A DNA stretch of 36,885 nucleotides from Lachnospiraceae bacterium (GTDB lineage: Bacteria; Bacillota; Clostridia; Lachnospirales; Lachnospiraceae): assembly GCA_014804445.1 (NCBI GenBank), contig JAAUZU010000026.1, positions 32,488-69,372 on the forward strand, read 5' to 3'. The position numbers and the translations under genes are program-made. Below are positions 23,536 to 30,944 of the stretch, piece by piece. The first letter of the stretch is position 1. Every line of letters begins with the position of its first letter. A model generated the notes under the pieces. It was not told the DNA's origin. It searched no databases and saw nothing but the letters and a program-made list of their open reading frames with translations.

Positions 23536-24363
23536 TTATTTAATTTGCAACCGGCTTCCCGTAGATAAATAGTTTAATCTTTCTCCCATTATTTCTTTCA
23601 TTTTCTCATATGCCTTAGGACCGGTACAATGACAAGTATAGTACTTACAATTATACTGTTTTAAACACTCCGCCACATCACGAATCAACTCGTCCTTTTC
23701 ATATTTTTTTGATATCGGATTAAATAAGTGAAAACCTCCGATTACATACGTAAATTTTTCGGAAGCTGCCCTCTGCATTTCTTCCATAATATTCACAATT
23801 CCATTGTGGGAACATCCTGAAATCAATACTCTTTGATTTTCATCCTCAATCACCAAATATTGTTCATGATCAAATGAATCCAATACAAATTTATGATTCT
23901 TCTTAGTAAGTAATTGATTATTTGATTGTGAAAAGAGCTTTCTTCCCTTTATCCCTGAAAATAATCGTAATTCCTCATCAATCATGTAACTGTCTGTTGT
24001 AAATATGAATTGCCTATTATCCTTCAATTTGATATCAGCACCGGCATAAAAAGGAATACCCAGAACTTTCGTATAGTGCTTATCAAAAGCACTTTCTTTT
24101 ATATATATTTTTGCTGTCGGATTTATTTCTAAAAATTTTCTCAAAGCGCCTGCATGATCTGTATGCCCGTGAGAAATCACAACAGCATCTATTGTTCTGA
24201 TATCAATCCCTAACCGTTCCGCATTTTCAACAAACAGATCATTAGACCCTAAATCAAAAAGTATTTTATGATTGGTGGTTTCTATGTATAGACTTAATCC
24301 GTGCTTACTCTTATATTCAGGCGATAATGATGTATTTTCCACCAAAGTGGTAATCTTTATCAT
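23536..24363 (-). CDS. MBL-fold metallo-hydrolase
   Basis: A 275-aa metallo-beta-lactamase-fold protein. The metal-binding motif is ISHGHTDHAG (H-x-H-x-D-H), with further ligands likely in SGCSHNGIVN and GGFHL, and a late TCHCTGPKAYE segment. This set of motifs fits the family once annotated as 7,8-dihydropterin-6-methyl-4-(beta-D-ribofuranosyl)-aminobenzene-5'-phosphate synthase-like MBL proteins. True substrates are mostly unknown. The start MIKITTLVENTS has GGAGG 9 bases upstream; the longer frame to 24444 overlaps grpB. It sits 11 bases before aroB in the same operon. Confidence 0.88.
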   Translation of the reverse strand: MIKITTLVENTSLSPEYKSKHGLSLYIETTNHKILFDLGSNDLFVENAERLGIDIRTIDAVVISHGHTDHAGALRKFLEINPTAKIYIKESAFDKHYTKVLGIPFYAGADIKLKDNRQFIFTTDSYMIDEELRLFSGIKGRKLFSQSNNQLLTKKNHKFVLDSFDHEQYLVIEDENQRVLISGCSHNGIVNIMEEMQRAASEKFTYVIGGFHLFNPISKKYEKDELIRDVAECLKQYNCKYYTCHCTGPKAYEKMKEIMGERLNYLSTGSRLQIK

Positions 24364-24385
24364 AAGAAAATTCCTCCATATTATT

Positions 24386-24982
24386 TCACTCAGCTTTATC
24401 TTGTATGAAATTCCTTTTCCGTCTCCACTCATTTGCCCTTTCAATCAACAAAGCGACAAACATCTCTTTATCTGAATGATAGCTTCTCAAACTCTCTCTG
24501 TTTTTTCTGCTACTCTCCAGTTTGATTTTTTCATACGCCTTTGCCTCGTCAGGATGACCATTCAAATAATCTCTTATATTAATATAATCATTCCATTGCC
24601 TGCCGCCAAATTTTACAATATGGATATAATGGGTTAAAAATGTCATTTCTTTTAAAGCAGAATCAAATTCCCCGCATTGATATACAGGTTGTCTCTCTTT
24701 TCCTTCATGCCCTATGAAGAAAAAACCGTTATCTTCCAATGCAGGAGAAAACTTATCAATGTCCGCAAAACCTCTCACTCCAACTATAATATCTATGACC
24801 GGTTTCGCCTGAATATTTTTCACCGCGGTGCTCCCGATGTGCTGAATATCGATTGCGGCATCTCCTAATACATCATGTAATGTGCGTATTGTCTGTTTCG
24901 CAATATCTTCCCATTGAGGGTTATGGTCACACAACAATACTTCACCTTTTTTTAAGCCAAGTATCGGATTTGATTCTTCCAT
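24386..24982 (-). CDS. GrpB-family protein
   Basis: A 198-aa member of the GrpB (UPF0157) family, which has a nucleotidyltransferase-like fold. Seen are the motif IQHIGSTAVKNIQAKPVIDI (GS and the later Asp as in nucleotidyltransferases), THYIHIVKFGGRQWNDYINI and RDYLNGHPDEAKAYEKIK. Biochemical roles in the family are not well defined. GGAGG precedes the ATG. It is first in the operon GrpB-MBL-AroB-phosphatase, and its promoter lies in the 162-bp repeat at 25081-25242. Confidence 0.9.
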   Translation of the reverse strand: MEESNPILGLKKGEVLLCDHNPQWEDIAKQTIRTLHDVLGDAAIDIQHIGSTAVKNIQAKPVIDIIVGVRGFADIDKFSPALEDNGFFFIGHEGKERQPVYQCGEFDSALKEMTFLTHYIHIVKFGGRQWNDYINIRDYLNGHPDEAKAYEKIKLESSRKNRESLRSYHSDKEMFVALLIERANEWRRKRNFIQDKAE

Positions 24983-25090
24983 GATGTACTCCTCCCATGC
25001 ATAAACTATATAATGTGATTACAAATGAAATCATAAAAAATTAAGTCTAATTCAATAGAATCAATATGCCTGCCAATTTATCTACCTAAA

Positions 25091-25121
25091 ATCATACCAC
25101 AAACAGATAGATATATCTATC
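25091..25121 (-). promoter_or_regulatory. extended -10 promoter and palindromic operator of the grpB operon
   Basis: On the minus strand TGG-TATGAT gives an extended -10 (TATGAT at 25096-25091). No good -35 is present; instead a perfect 16-bp palindrome GATAGATATATCTATC (25106-25121) overlaps that position, as expected for a regulator binding site. Confidence 0.55.
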
Positions 25122-25169
25122 CTTTTCAGAGTGTAACAAATATTCATTTTAGTAAAGCCGGCTTGCTAT

Positions 25170-25201
25170 AAAAAGAGCATATAGGTAAATTCTATATGCT
25201 C
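25170..25201 (-). terminator. intrinsic terminator of the GNAT-hydrolase unit
   Basis: Perfect 10-bp arms GAGCATATAG (25175-25184) and CTATATGCTC (25192-25201) with a 7-base loop. On the minus strand five T follow the stem directly. Confidence 0.85.
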
Positions 25202-25213
25202 AGTACTACTCGC

Positions 25214-25783
25214 TTATTTTATAATTGATTTTTCAATGAAATTCCTTGTTTTTTGCATCACATCTTTTAAAGTTTCAATATTCTTCAAAGCATCATCACA
25301 TTCAAGGGAATGATTGCAGCCCTCATATGTGATGAGTGGGATATGGTTCTCGGCTGAAAGTTGGGTAATCTCATCTATATTGCTCCATGGGTCGGCAGTT
25401 CCGATAAAACCGATTGCATTATTTGGTGTAAATAGGAACGTCTGGGCTAAAGGCGTATACAAAATATGCCTTATCCCTTCTAACCCATATTTCTTTGCAT
25501 AGGAAGCCGCAATGATTGTTCCGATGCTTTTGGAAACAAAAAGGATATCATCATATTCGGACCAGACAATGTTTGCAAGTTCAGCTTCGGATTGCGAAAA
25601 CAGGGCTTCATATGCTTCTTTCATTTTTTCAATATTACCACGGATATTTCCGGCGCTGTATGCATAAGTCACATTTTTTAAATTTTCATATCCAAGTTTA
25701 CTTGCGATGCTTCTACTGTAATACAGAAGGGGTTTGTCACAATGATATCCTATGCCCGGAAAATAAACAGCTATCTTTGACAT
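25214..25783 (-). CDS. alpha/beta hydrolase
   Basis: A 189-aa small alpha/beta-hydrolase-fold protein. The nucleophile elbow is VSKSIGT (Ser in S-x-S-x-G form), the acid is likely in GTADPWS and the histidine is in GCNHSLE, so a full catalytic triad can be placed. The N-terminus MSKIAVYFPGIGYHCDKPLL resembles esterase-like proteins of unknown substrate. AAGGA lies before the ATG. The last residues, NFIEKSIIK, lie within the 162-bp repeat and closely match the tail of the CPBP remnant upstream, so the 3' end was probably exchanged by recombination. It is co-transcribed with the GNAT gene. Confidence 0.8.
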   Translation of the reverse strand: MSKIAVYFPGIGYHCDKPLLYYSRSIASKLGYENLKNVTYAYSAGNIRGNIEKMKEAYEALFSQSEAELANIVWSEYDDILFVSKSIGTIIAASYAKKYGLEGIRHILYTPLAQTFLFTPNNAIGFIGTADPWSNIDEITQLSAENHIPLITYEGCNHSLECDDALKNIETLKDVMQKTRNFIEKSIIK

Positions 25784-25834
25784 AATGGTTCCTTTCCATT
25801 TTGTATGTTTTGAATTATTGCCAAACGGGAAACA

Positions 25835-26305
25835 TCAGATTGTGTACTTCATAGGCGTAAACCTGATTCCATGTTTTTCTTGCTCATCAGATTGCGGCTT
25901 AAATCCTATATGAAGATAAAATGGCTTACCATATGGTGACGAGTTTAAAGTAATCTCCTGCAGTGTTGGATTATCTTTTAAAATATCTGCTAAAAGATAC
26001 TGAAAAATTGAAGTAGCTACACCTTGGCGATGATATTCTTTCTTGGTAAACACTAAATTGATATGTGTTCTGTTTGAACGCATACCTATAATTCCAATCA
26101 TTTTACCTTTATCAAATGCTGCATATATTGGGCAGATACCTTGTTGGCATTTTAAAATAAATTCATCATTTTCAACTATGTCTCGCCGGAATGCATCAAT
26201 CCCCTCTGGTTTATAGTCCGGTGCATCAAACTGTAAAAAGACTTCTAATGCCAAGGCAATGGCCTCCGTTACTTCATTGCTATGTATTTTTCGTATTTCA
26301 TACAT
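25835..26305 (-). CDS. GNAT-family N-acetyltransferase
   Basis: A 156-aa GNAT protein. The central strand GKMIGIIGMRSNRTHINLVF leads into the acetyl-CoA-binding motif EYHRQGVATSIFQYLLADIL (Q/R-x-x-G-x-A/G), then a C-terminal GKPFYLHIGFKP segment typical of the fold. The substrate is unknown. GGGAG precedes the ATG. It is followed after 51 bases by the hydrolase gene, and its promoter is in the second copy of the 162-bp repeat, so GNAT and hydrolase form a two-gene unit. Confidence 0.9.
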   Translation of the reverse strand: MYEIRKIHSNEVTEAIALALEVFLQFDAPDYKPEGIDAFRRDIVENDEFILKCQQGICPIYAAFDKGKMIGIIGMRSNRTHINLVFTKKEYHRQGVATSIFQYLLADILKDNPTLQEITLNSSPYGKPFYLHIGFKPQSDEQEKHGIRFTPMKYTI

Positions 26306-26359
26306 CTTTTTTCTCCCTTTTCAGATTATGGTTGCTAAATCTCGATTTGTCTACCTAAA

Positions 26360-26390
26360 ATCATACCATAAATATATTGATATATCTATC
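26360..26390 (-). promoter_or_regulatory. extended -10 promoter of the GNAT-hydrolase unit
   Basis: TGG-TATGAT is conserved from copy 1 (TATGAT at 26365-26360). The site equivalent to the copy 1 palindrome (26375-26390) keeps GATATATC but has lost outer symmetry, so regulation through the palindrome may be weaker here. Confidence 0.5.
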
Positions 26391-26438
26391 CTTTTCAGAG
26401 TGTAAAAAATATTCGGTTTGATAAAGTCGGTTTGGTAT

Positions 26439-26470
26439 AAAAAGAGCATATAGGTAAATTCTATATGCTC
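26439..26470 (-). terminator. intrinsic terminator in repeat copy 2
   Basis: Arms GAGCATATAG (26444-26453) and CTATATGCTC (26461-26470) with five T after the stem on the minus strand, identical to the copy 1 terminator. Confidence 0.85.
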
Positions 26471-26482
26471 AGTACTACTTGC

Positions 26483-26611
26483 TTATTTCATAATTGATTT
26501 TTCAATGAAATCCGCTTCATTTGCAAAAATATTTAGAGTGTTAATCGCAGAATGGATAATAATACAGGGAAGCAGACTTCCACCAAGATAAAATATCGTT
26601 ACATAATTCAA
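26483..26611 (-). pseudogene. 3' remnant of a CPBP-family membrane protease gene
   Basis: The minus-strand frame from about 26611 to a TAA at 26483 has no start and follows an in-frame stop. It encodes about 42 residues including FYLGGSLLPCIIIHSAINTL, which is the last conserved part of CPBP/Abi proteases (the H-x-x-x-N motif, here HSAIN). The rest of the gene is missing. Its final residues DFIEKSIMK are nearly the same as the end of the alpha/beta hydrolase because both lie in the 162-bp repeat. Confidence 0.7.
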
Positions 26612-26643
26612 TTATCTATTTTTTCACTACAATAAAGCTAAGA

Positions 26644-27039
26644 TTAATGTGAAATATTATAAATAAATCTTCCTAAATCTTCACCAATGTTTCCGCCTGC
26701 AAACCATGCGAACAAGAGCATAACAGCAAAAACAATTACAACCAAAATCACTTTTTTATTAGCTTTCTCTTCTTGTGTTTTCATTTCAACCAGATTTTTC
26801 TCTGCAACTTCTTTATAATTGTCCATAATGATATGTTCCCCTGTCAGAAGCTCGTTCACATTTATCTTTAATAACTCGCAAAGTTCCAGCATAATCGAAG
26901 CGTCCGGCATGCTCTTGCCATTTTCCCACTTTGATATTGCACGATCCGTAATACCAAGTTTCTCAGCAAGTGTTGCTTGCGTATATCCATTCTCTTTCCT
27001 GCATTTTGCTATAAACTTTCCTATTTTCTCCTGATTCAT
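26644..27039 (-). CDS. XRE-family regulator with C-terminal membrane span
   Basis: A 131-aa protein. Residues 5-60 are a Cro/C1-type helix-turn-helix (KIGKFIAKCRKENGYTQATL, then AEKLGITDRAISKWENGKSM and ELCELLKINVNELLTGE). A charged helix follows, then a single hydrophobic span at about residues 96-114 (VILVVIVFAVMLLFAWFAGG). This layout is common in Clostridia for membrane-anchored XRE regulators. AGGAGGG precedes the ATG, and TATAGT upstream (minus strand, near 27070) is a possible -10. Its targets are unknown; the adjacent palindrome-bearing repeats are candidates, as inference only. Confidence 0.88.
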   Translation of the reverse strand: MNQEKIGKFIAKCRKENGYTQATLAEKLGITDRAISKWENGKSMPDASIMLELCELLKINVNELLTGEHIIMDNYKEVAEKNLVEMKTQEEKANKKVILVVIVFAVMLLFAWFAGGNIGEDLGRFIYNISH

Positions 27040-27200
27040 TTCGGGAACCCTCCTTTCATTATCGACTATACAAAATTTTTGATATTTTTAACACGAACCG
27101 GCAGTTGATACGCACAAATCCGGTAGAATCAGCCATCCCAACTGTTGGTTGAGTCAGGAAAATTCAAATTCGTATTTCAAATGTTTTCCGGATTGGAATC

Positions 27201-27452
27201 TTACAGTTTTTTCGTAAAACAGATAATCCTGTTTGCTTCTGTAAAATTCATAGCTTTGTGAAATCGGAAGCTATTGTCGTTGTCAAGTTCACAATCACTG
27301 GCAAATTCTTTGCAGCCTTTATCTTTCGCCCACGCCTCACACTTATTTAATAACTCTTTGGCATACCCTCTGTTTCGATAGCTTTCCCGAACAAAAATCC
27401 CCTCTAAGTATCCAACAGGGGTTGTTTCGGTTCCCTCAACAGAAGATTCATC
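27201..27452 (-). pseudogene. truncated AAC(6')-like GNAT acetyltransferase
   Basis: The minus-strand frame ending at a TAA (27203-27201) gives about 83 residues without a start codon: EGTETTPVGYLEGIFVRESY, then RNRGYAKELLNKCEAWAKDK, GCKEFASDCELDN and a C-terminal FTEANRIICFTKKL. This is the C-terminal half of aminoglycoside 6'-N-acetyltransferase-like GNAT proteins, with the R-x-R-G-Y-A acetyl-CoA motif intact. The N-terminal half is missing and an in-frame TGA lies just upstream, so it is a remnant. An out-of-frame ATG behind GGAGGG at about 27450 reads only 15 codons. Confidence 0.8.
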
Positions 27453-27508
27453 CCTCCTATTTACAGTTTTTCAAAATATTAAACTTGCCGTGCCCTTGTA
27501 ATTGTTTT

Positions 27509-28681
27509 TTAATCAAGCTGAATCTCACATTCAGGATTGGTGACAGTCCCTTCCATTTTGCCAAGATAGGTAAGTGTTCCCTTCTTTTCATAGCGATAGA
27601 GGAACGTATAGGGAATGAGACTATTTCCTTCCCCCTTTGTGTAATTCATCTGAAAGGCAATTTCTATCATATCGTCTGTGGTATCCATGTCATATAAAAA
27701 ACATTGTGTCCAGCAGAAAATATAATCCTTGTCCGAAAATTGTCCGGATAGTTCTGTATGTTCTGAGGCATAATCAGTACCATTAATGATAAAGTGGAGT
27801 TTGGTATTGGCGCTTCCCTGCTTATCTATATAAAACTGAATTTCCTCTTTCGGTCCGTTACCGTTTAAATCAAAATAACAAACTTCTTCCGTTTGCAGTT
27901 TTATCGTCAGATTTTCCTGATAGGAATATTCTTGTTGAAAGCCCATTTCCTGCAAATCGGCATAAGGAACCGTAAATTCTATATTTCCTGCATAAAATGC
28001 GCCAAGCTCATAGGGATTACTGAAAAAGACCAGGCCGGATGTGGAAAAATACCATCTTTCATCCTGATAAAGGATTTGTTCCAAATCGGAGATATCCTCC
28101 CACATGATACTCCGATAAGTATTCGTGGCTGCGAGTTTCCTCAGGTACGCAAGTGTGTCTGCATGAAAAGTTTCCGCATTTTCGCCAAGATCCGAAAAGG
28201 CGATTCGTTCACCGGTTTTGGCATCAAAATTAAGCCCGATGCCGTAATAGCCGTCGTGCACTCCGCCCATATAAGATGAAATGGTGATATAAAAAGAAAT
28301 AACATTACTGTCATTGCGAGTGACAATCATATCAAAATCATCATAATAACTGGAAAAGCCATATTCGGAATTGAGATCTTTATTGGATAAATAAACGCGG
28401 TAATCTTCTCTGACAACGTCACGTACTGAGGTATCAGCTAAAAAAGCATCTACTTCTGCCAGGATAGCCGCATTGATTTTCTCCGCAGTGCTTTCATTTC
28501 CTTTCATTGCCACGACGGGATAGACACAGAGGTTCGTATACAGAAGCTTTCCGTCTTCCGCATAATCTGTATCTTCTCTCGTTTCAAATGTGATTTGGGC
28601 ACGTACAGCAGCCTGACCGGAGCATGCACTGCATAAAACCATAACAGCTACTGCGACCACACATAAAAATCCTTTTTTCAC
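27509..28681 (-). CDS. lipoprotein with DUF3298 (RsiV-like) domain
   Basis: A 390-aa surface lipoprotein. The signal peptide MKKGFLCVVAVAVMVLCSAC ends in a lipobox (LCSAC). The middle part, with GGVHDGYYGIGLNFDAKTGE, FSDLG and a later YFSTSGLVFFSNPYELGAFY, matches the DUF4163/DUF3298 pair found in RsiV and related extracellular sensor proteins; in RsiV this region binds lysozyme. The C-terminal 130 residues (FDLNGNGPKEEI and onward) look like a separate beta-rich domain. The start is a GTG at 28681 with GGAG upstream. It is 87 bases downstream of the response regulator gene and may be part of its regulon or operon. Confidence 0.82.
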   Translation of the reverse strand: MKKGFLCVVAVAVMVLCSACSGQAAVRAQITFETREDTDYAEDGKLLYTNLCVYPVVAMKGNESTAEKINAAILAEVDAFLADTSVRDVVREDYRVYLSNKDLNSEYGFSSYYDDFDMIVTRNDSNVISFYITISSYMGGVHDGYYGIGLNFDAKTGERIAFSDLGENAETFHADTLAYLRKLAATNTYRSIMWEDISDLEQILYQDERWYFSTSGLVFFSNPYELGAFYAGNIEFTVPYADLQEMGFQQEYSYQENLTIKLQTEEVCYFDLNGNGPKEEIQFYIDKQGSANTKLHFIINGTDYASEHTELSGQFSDKDYIFCWTQCFLYDMDTTDDMIEIAFQMNYTKGEGNSLIPYTFLYRYEKKGTLTYLGKMEGTVTNPECEIQLD

Positions 28682-28768
28682 AATTTGTCTCCATTCTGTT
28701 TGTTTTCTTCCGATTGTAAAACGCTACAGAAGATTATAACACAAAACATATGGAGATTGGTAAACTTA

Positions 28769-29476
28769 TTACGCAAACATATGATTAAAATAGGTTTCCT
28801 TAAATGCTACATAATTGCTTCGGGATATCGGTATCACTGCATTGTGAATCGTAACAACTTCGGTCTTTGAAAATTGCTCCACATTGCTTAAATTCACAAT
28901 ATAACTGCGGTGACAGCAGCAAAATCCATTTTCCGGCGAAAAAACTTCCGCACATTTGGAAAACAATTCACGGATTTCGATTGTCCTACAGTTTGTTAAA
29001 TGGACAATAACCTGCTTGTTCTGCGCCTCCAGATAATCCACATCGGCAATTGCAATCTTGCAAAAGCCGTCGGCGGTTTTTGCAACAAAGAAGTTTTTAG
29101 GCAGGTTAAGGGTTTTCAGAAAATCATCCAAAGTAAGAAATAGTTTTTCCTTATCAACAGGCTTTATGAGATAATTGAGGGCTTTTACCTCATAGGAATC
29201 GATAGCAAATTCCTTGGAGGAAGTAAGGAAAACAATCGGAACCGTCTGATTCGTATTCCGAAGCTCTCTTGCAGTATCGATACCGCTTAATAATGGCATA
29301 ATAACATCCAAAATAATCAAATCCATACATTCACGCTGATGTGCTTCAACCAAGTCGTCTCCATTCGTGAACCGGTATAATGTAAGTTTCATTCCTCGTT
29401 CTTTTGCCCATTGCTCTAACAGTGGGCAGATTGCATCTATAAAGTATATTTCATCATCGCAAATCGCTATTTTCAT
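28769..29476 (-). CDS. LytTR-family response regulator
   Basis: A 235-aa AgrA-like regulator. The receiver domain has the acidic pair in CDDE, the phosphorylated Asp in DLIILDVIMP, Thr/Ser in FLTSS and Lys in YLIKPVDK. The LytTR DNA-binding domain (about residues 135-235) contains DVDYLEAQNKQVIVHL and CCCHRSYIVNLSNVEQF. GAGGTGAC precedes the start; ATG at 29476 is used, although the adjacent in-frame GTG at 29479 is possible. It is 10 bases downstream of the histidine kinase gene, forming a two-component pair. No AgrB/AgrD-like peptide genes are seen nearby, so the signal is unknown. Confidence 0.94.
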   Translation of the reverse strand: MKIAICDDEIYFIDAICPLLEQWAKERGMKLTLYRFTNGDDLVEAHQRECMDLIILDVIMPLLSGIDTARELRNTNQTVPIVFLTSSKEFAIDSYEVKALNYLIKPVDKEKLFLTLDDFLKTLNLPKNFFVAKTADGFCKIAIADVDYLEAQNKQVIVHLTNCRTIEIRELFSKCAEVFSPENGFCCCHRSYIVNLSNVEQFSKTEVVTIHNAVIPISRSNYVAFKETYFNHMFA

Positions 29477-29486
29477 CACGTCACCT

Positions 29487-30755
29487 CTAAATAATAATTC
29501 TTAAAATGAAGGAGCGGTCAGTAAGGAAAAAGTGGTATTGCCCGCCCAATTGTTCTACGTAATATACGATACTTTTCACACCAATGCCATGTCCTTTTTT
29601 GTCGGAGGTCGGAATGCCGTTTACAAACCTCGGAACCCGTTCAATCGGATTTTCTATTTGGAGCAGAAGGTGTTTTTCCTTTTCGGAAATCGTGAGGTTT
29701 ACCCATCTTTTTTCCGTGGTCATTTCTTCCAATGCATGCATGGAATTTTCCAAAGCATTCGATAAAATGGTACAAATCGCAGTATCCGGACATGGGAGCG
29801 TTTCCCTTACGGAGACATCGTAATTCAGTGTAATTTGTTTGTCTTCAAACCGTGTGTGATAAATAGAAATTACGGAATTGACCATTTCGTTTTTGCAGTA
29901 AGCCGTAATCATGGTATCATCATAACTATCGGTGATTTCCGCAACATAGTCGATTGCTTTCTTGACGTTGTTGTTTTGAAGCTGTGTCAGGACGATACTT
30001 AAGTGATGACGCATATCATGCCTTAATATGGAAAGCTTTTGTTTGCTGCGCTTTACCTGTTCAATCTCCTTTTCGATGGAGAGAAACTGCATTTCCATCA
30101 AATTATTGTACTGTTTGCTTTCCTGTTTCTTTTCATATTCCCGAAAATATATGAACAGAAAGGCAAAGTAGGAGAGGCAAAAGCTGAACCCCATAAATTC
30201 GACTACTATTTTGTTGTTGGAATAAAGCAAGTCGGTAAGTTTGGTAAAGGAATAGTCGAAAACATAATATACCGTGGGCAGAAAACCTATAATATAAAGT
30301 TCCCATGTATCCCTTGTAAAGATGGTTTCCGTAGTGTGGCATACAAATCTGCACAACAGGAAGAAGGTAATAAAGGTGGTCAGGATTCGTAAAGCATAAT
30401 AACACCACTGTTCGCCCGTAAGCGTTAATGCCAATAAGCCGACCCAGTTGCTTAACTGACAGCAAAGATAGGCAGAAAACACGGAAATACAGGACGAAAC
30501 AAAAGAATATCTATAATACAGGATTAAAAGTAAAATCAACGGCAGGTGCACAATAATGGTATAGAGCCGGTCAGCAACAGCCGTACCCCACAGTAAAGAA
30601 TTGATAATATATAAGATTCCTTCACCGGAAAACAGCAGAAACAGCACAAGGATATTTTTCCGGTTTTGCTTTACTCCTAAAAAGAAGGCGGAAATATAGA
30701 TACCGAACAGCATAGTAGTTAAATTATGTGTAAATGTTAAAATTTGTACCAGCAT
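29487..30755 (-). CDS. GHKL-domain (AgrC-like) sensor histidine kinase
   Basis: A 422-aa kinase. The N-terminal half has about six or seven membrane spans (residues 5-215) without a large outside loop, as in AgrC-type peptide sensors. A coiled-coil region leads to the phosphoacceptor segment LSILRHDMRHHL (His in H-D-M-R-H). The C-terminal GHKL ATPase domain has NALENSMHAL (N box) and GHGIGVKSI (G box). AGGAGG precedes the ATG. It is followed directly by its LytTR response regulator. The divergent promoter region on the right is shared with the PAS-GAF-GGDEF gene. Confidence 0.94.
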   Translation of the reverse strand: MLVQILTFTHNLTTMLFGIYISAFFLGVKQNRKNILVLFLLFSGEGILYIINSLLWGTAVADRLYTIIVHLPLILLLILYYRYSFVSSCISVFSAYLCCQLSNWVGLLALTLTGEQWCYYALRILTTFITFFLLCRFVCHTTETIFTRDTWELYIIGFLPTVYYVFDYSFTKLTDLLYSNNKIVVEFMGFSFCLSYFAFLFIYFREYEKKQESKQYNNLMEMQFLSIEKEIEQVKRSKQKLSILRHDMRHHLSIVLTQLQNNNVKKAIDYVAEITDSYDDTMITAYCKNEMVNSVISIYHTRFEDKQITLNYDVSVRETLPCPDTAICTILSNALENSMHALEEMTTEKRWVNLTISEKEKHLLLQIENPIERVPRFVNGIPTSDKKGHGIGVKSIVYYVEQLGGQYHFFLTDRSFILRIII

Positions 30756-30781
30756 GAGGCTCTCCTCCTGTTTTCCCTGTC

Positions 30782-30860
30782 TTATTATTATGCTAACATT
30801 TTATCTGTCAAATGTAAATGTACAGCAATTTGCAATTCACACCATATATTTACCATTCGC
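30782..30860. promoter_or_regulatory. divergent control region between the kinase and GGDEF genes
   Basis: On the minus strand a perfect TTGACA (30811-30806) faces a weak -10 (ATAATA or TAATAA near 30782-30788), a candidate promoter for the kinase operon. Just beyond it two related 8-9 base words, CAATTCAC (30833-30840) and CCATTCGC (30853-30860), repeat at 20-base spacing, as expected for a LytTR-type direct-repeat site. Both readings are tentative. Confidence 0.35.
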
Positions 30861-30944
30861 ACTAAACGTCGAAAAAAGCCGAAAAAATGTGATATATAAA
30901 TATAGTGTTTGGTTATTTTATCGTTTATGGCTGGAGGACTAAGT

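Larger units (their letters stand above)
25081..25242 (-). repeat. 162-bp terminator-promoter repeat, copy 1
   Basis: It matches copy 2 (26350-26511) over 162 bases with no gaps and about 14 differences (about 91%). On the minus strand it carries, in order, the last nine codons and stop of the hydrolase gene, an intrinsic terminator, a 16-bp palindrome and an extended -10 promoter for the grpB operon. Confidence 0.9.
26350..26511 (-). repeat. 162-bp terminator-promoter repeat, copy 2
   Basis: It is about 91% identical to copy 1 and has the same length. On the minus strand it contains the end of the CPBP remnant, the same terminator hairpin, a version of the palindrome with a degenerate left half, and the TGG-TATGAT promoter now serving the GNAT-hydrolase unit. 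Confidence 0.9.

Noticed and set aside
25081..26511. The two 162-bp repeats as ends of a composite transposon
   Set aside because: They are direct repeats carrying a terminator and promoter, with no transposase between them and no terminal inverted repeats or target duplications seen.
27405..27452. A 15-codon frame (MNLLLREPKQPLLDT) behind GGAGGG
   Set aside because: The ribosome binding site is too close to the ATG and the frame reads out of phase through the AAC(6')-like remnant.
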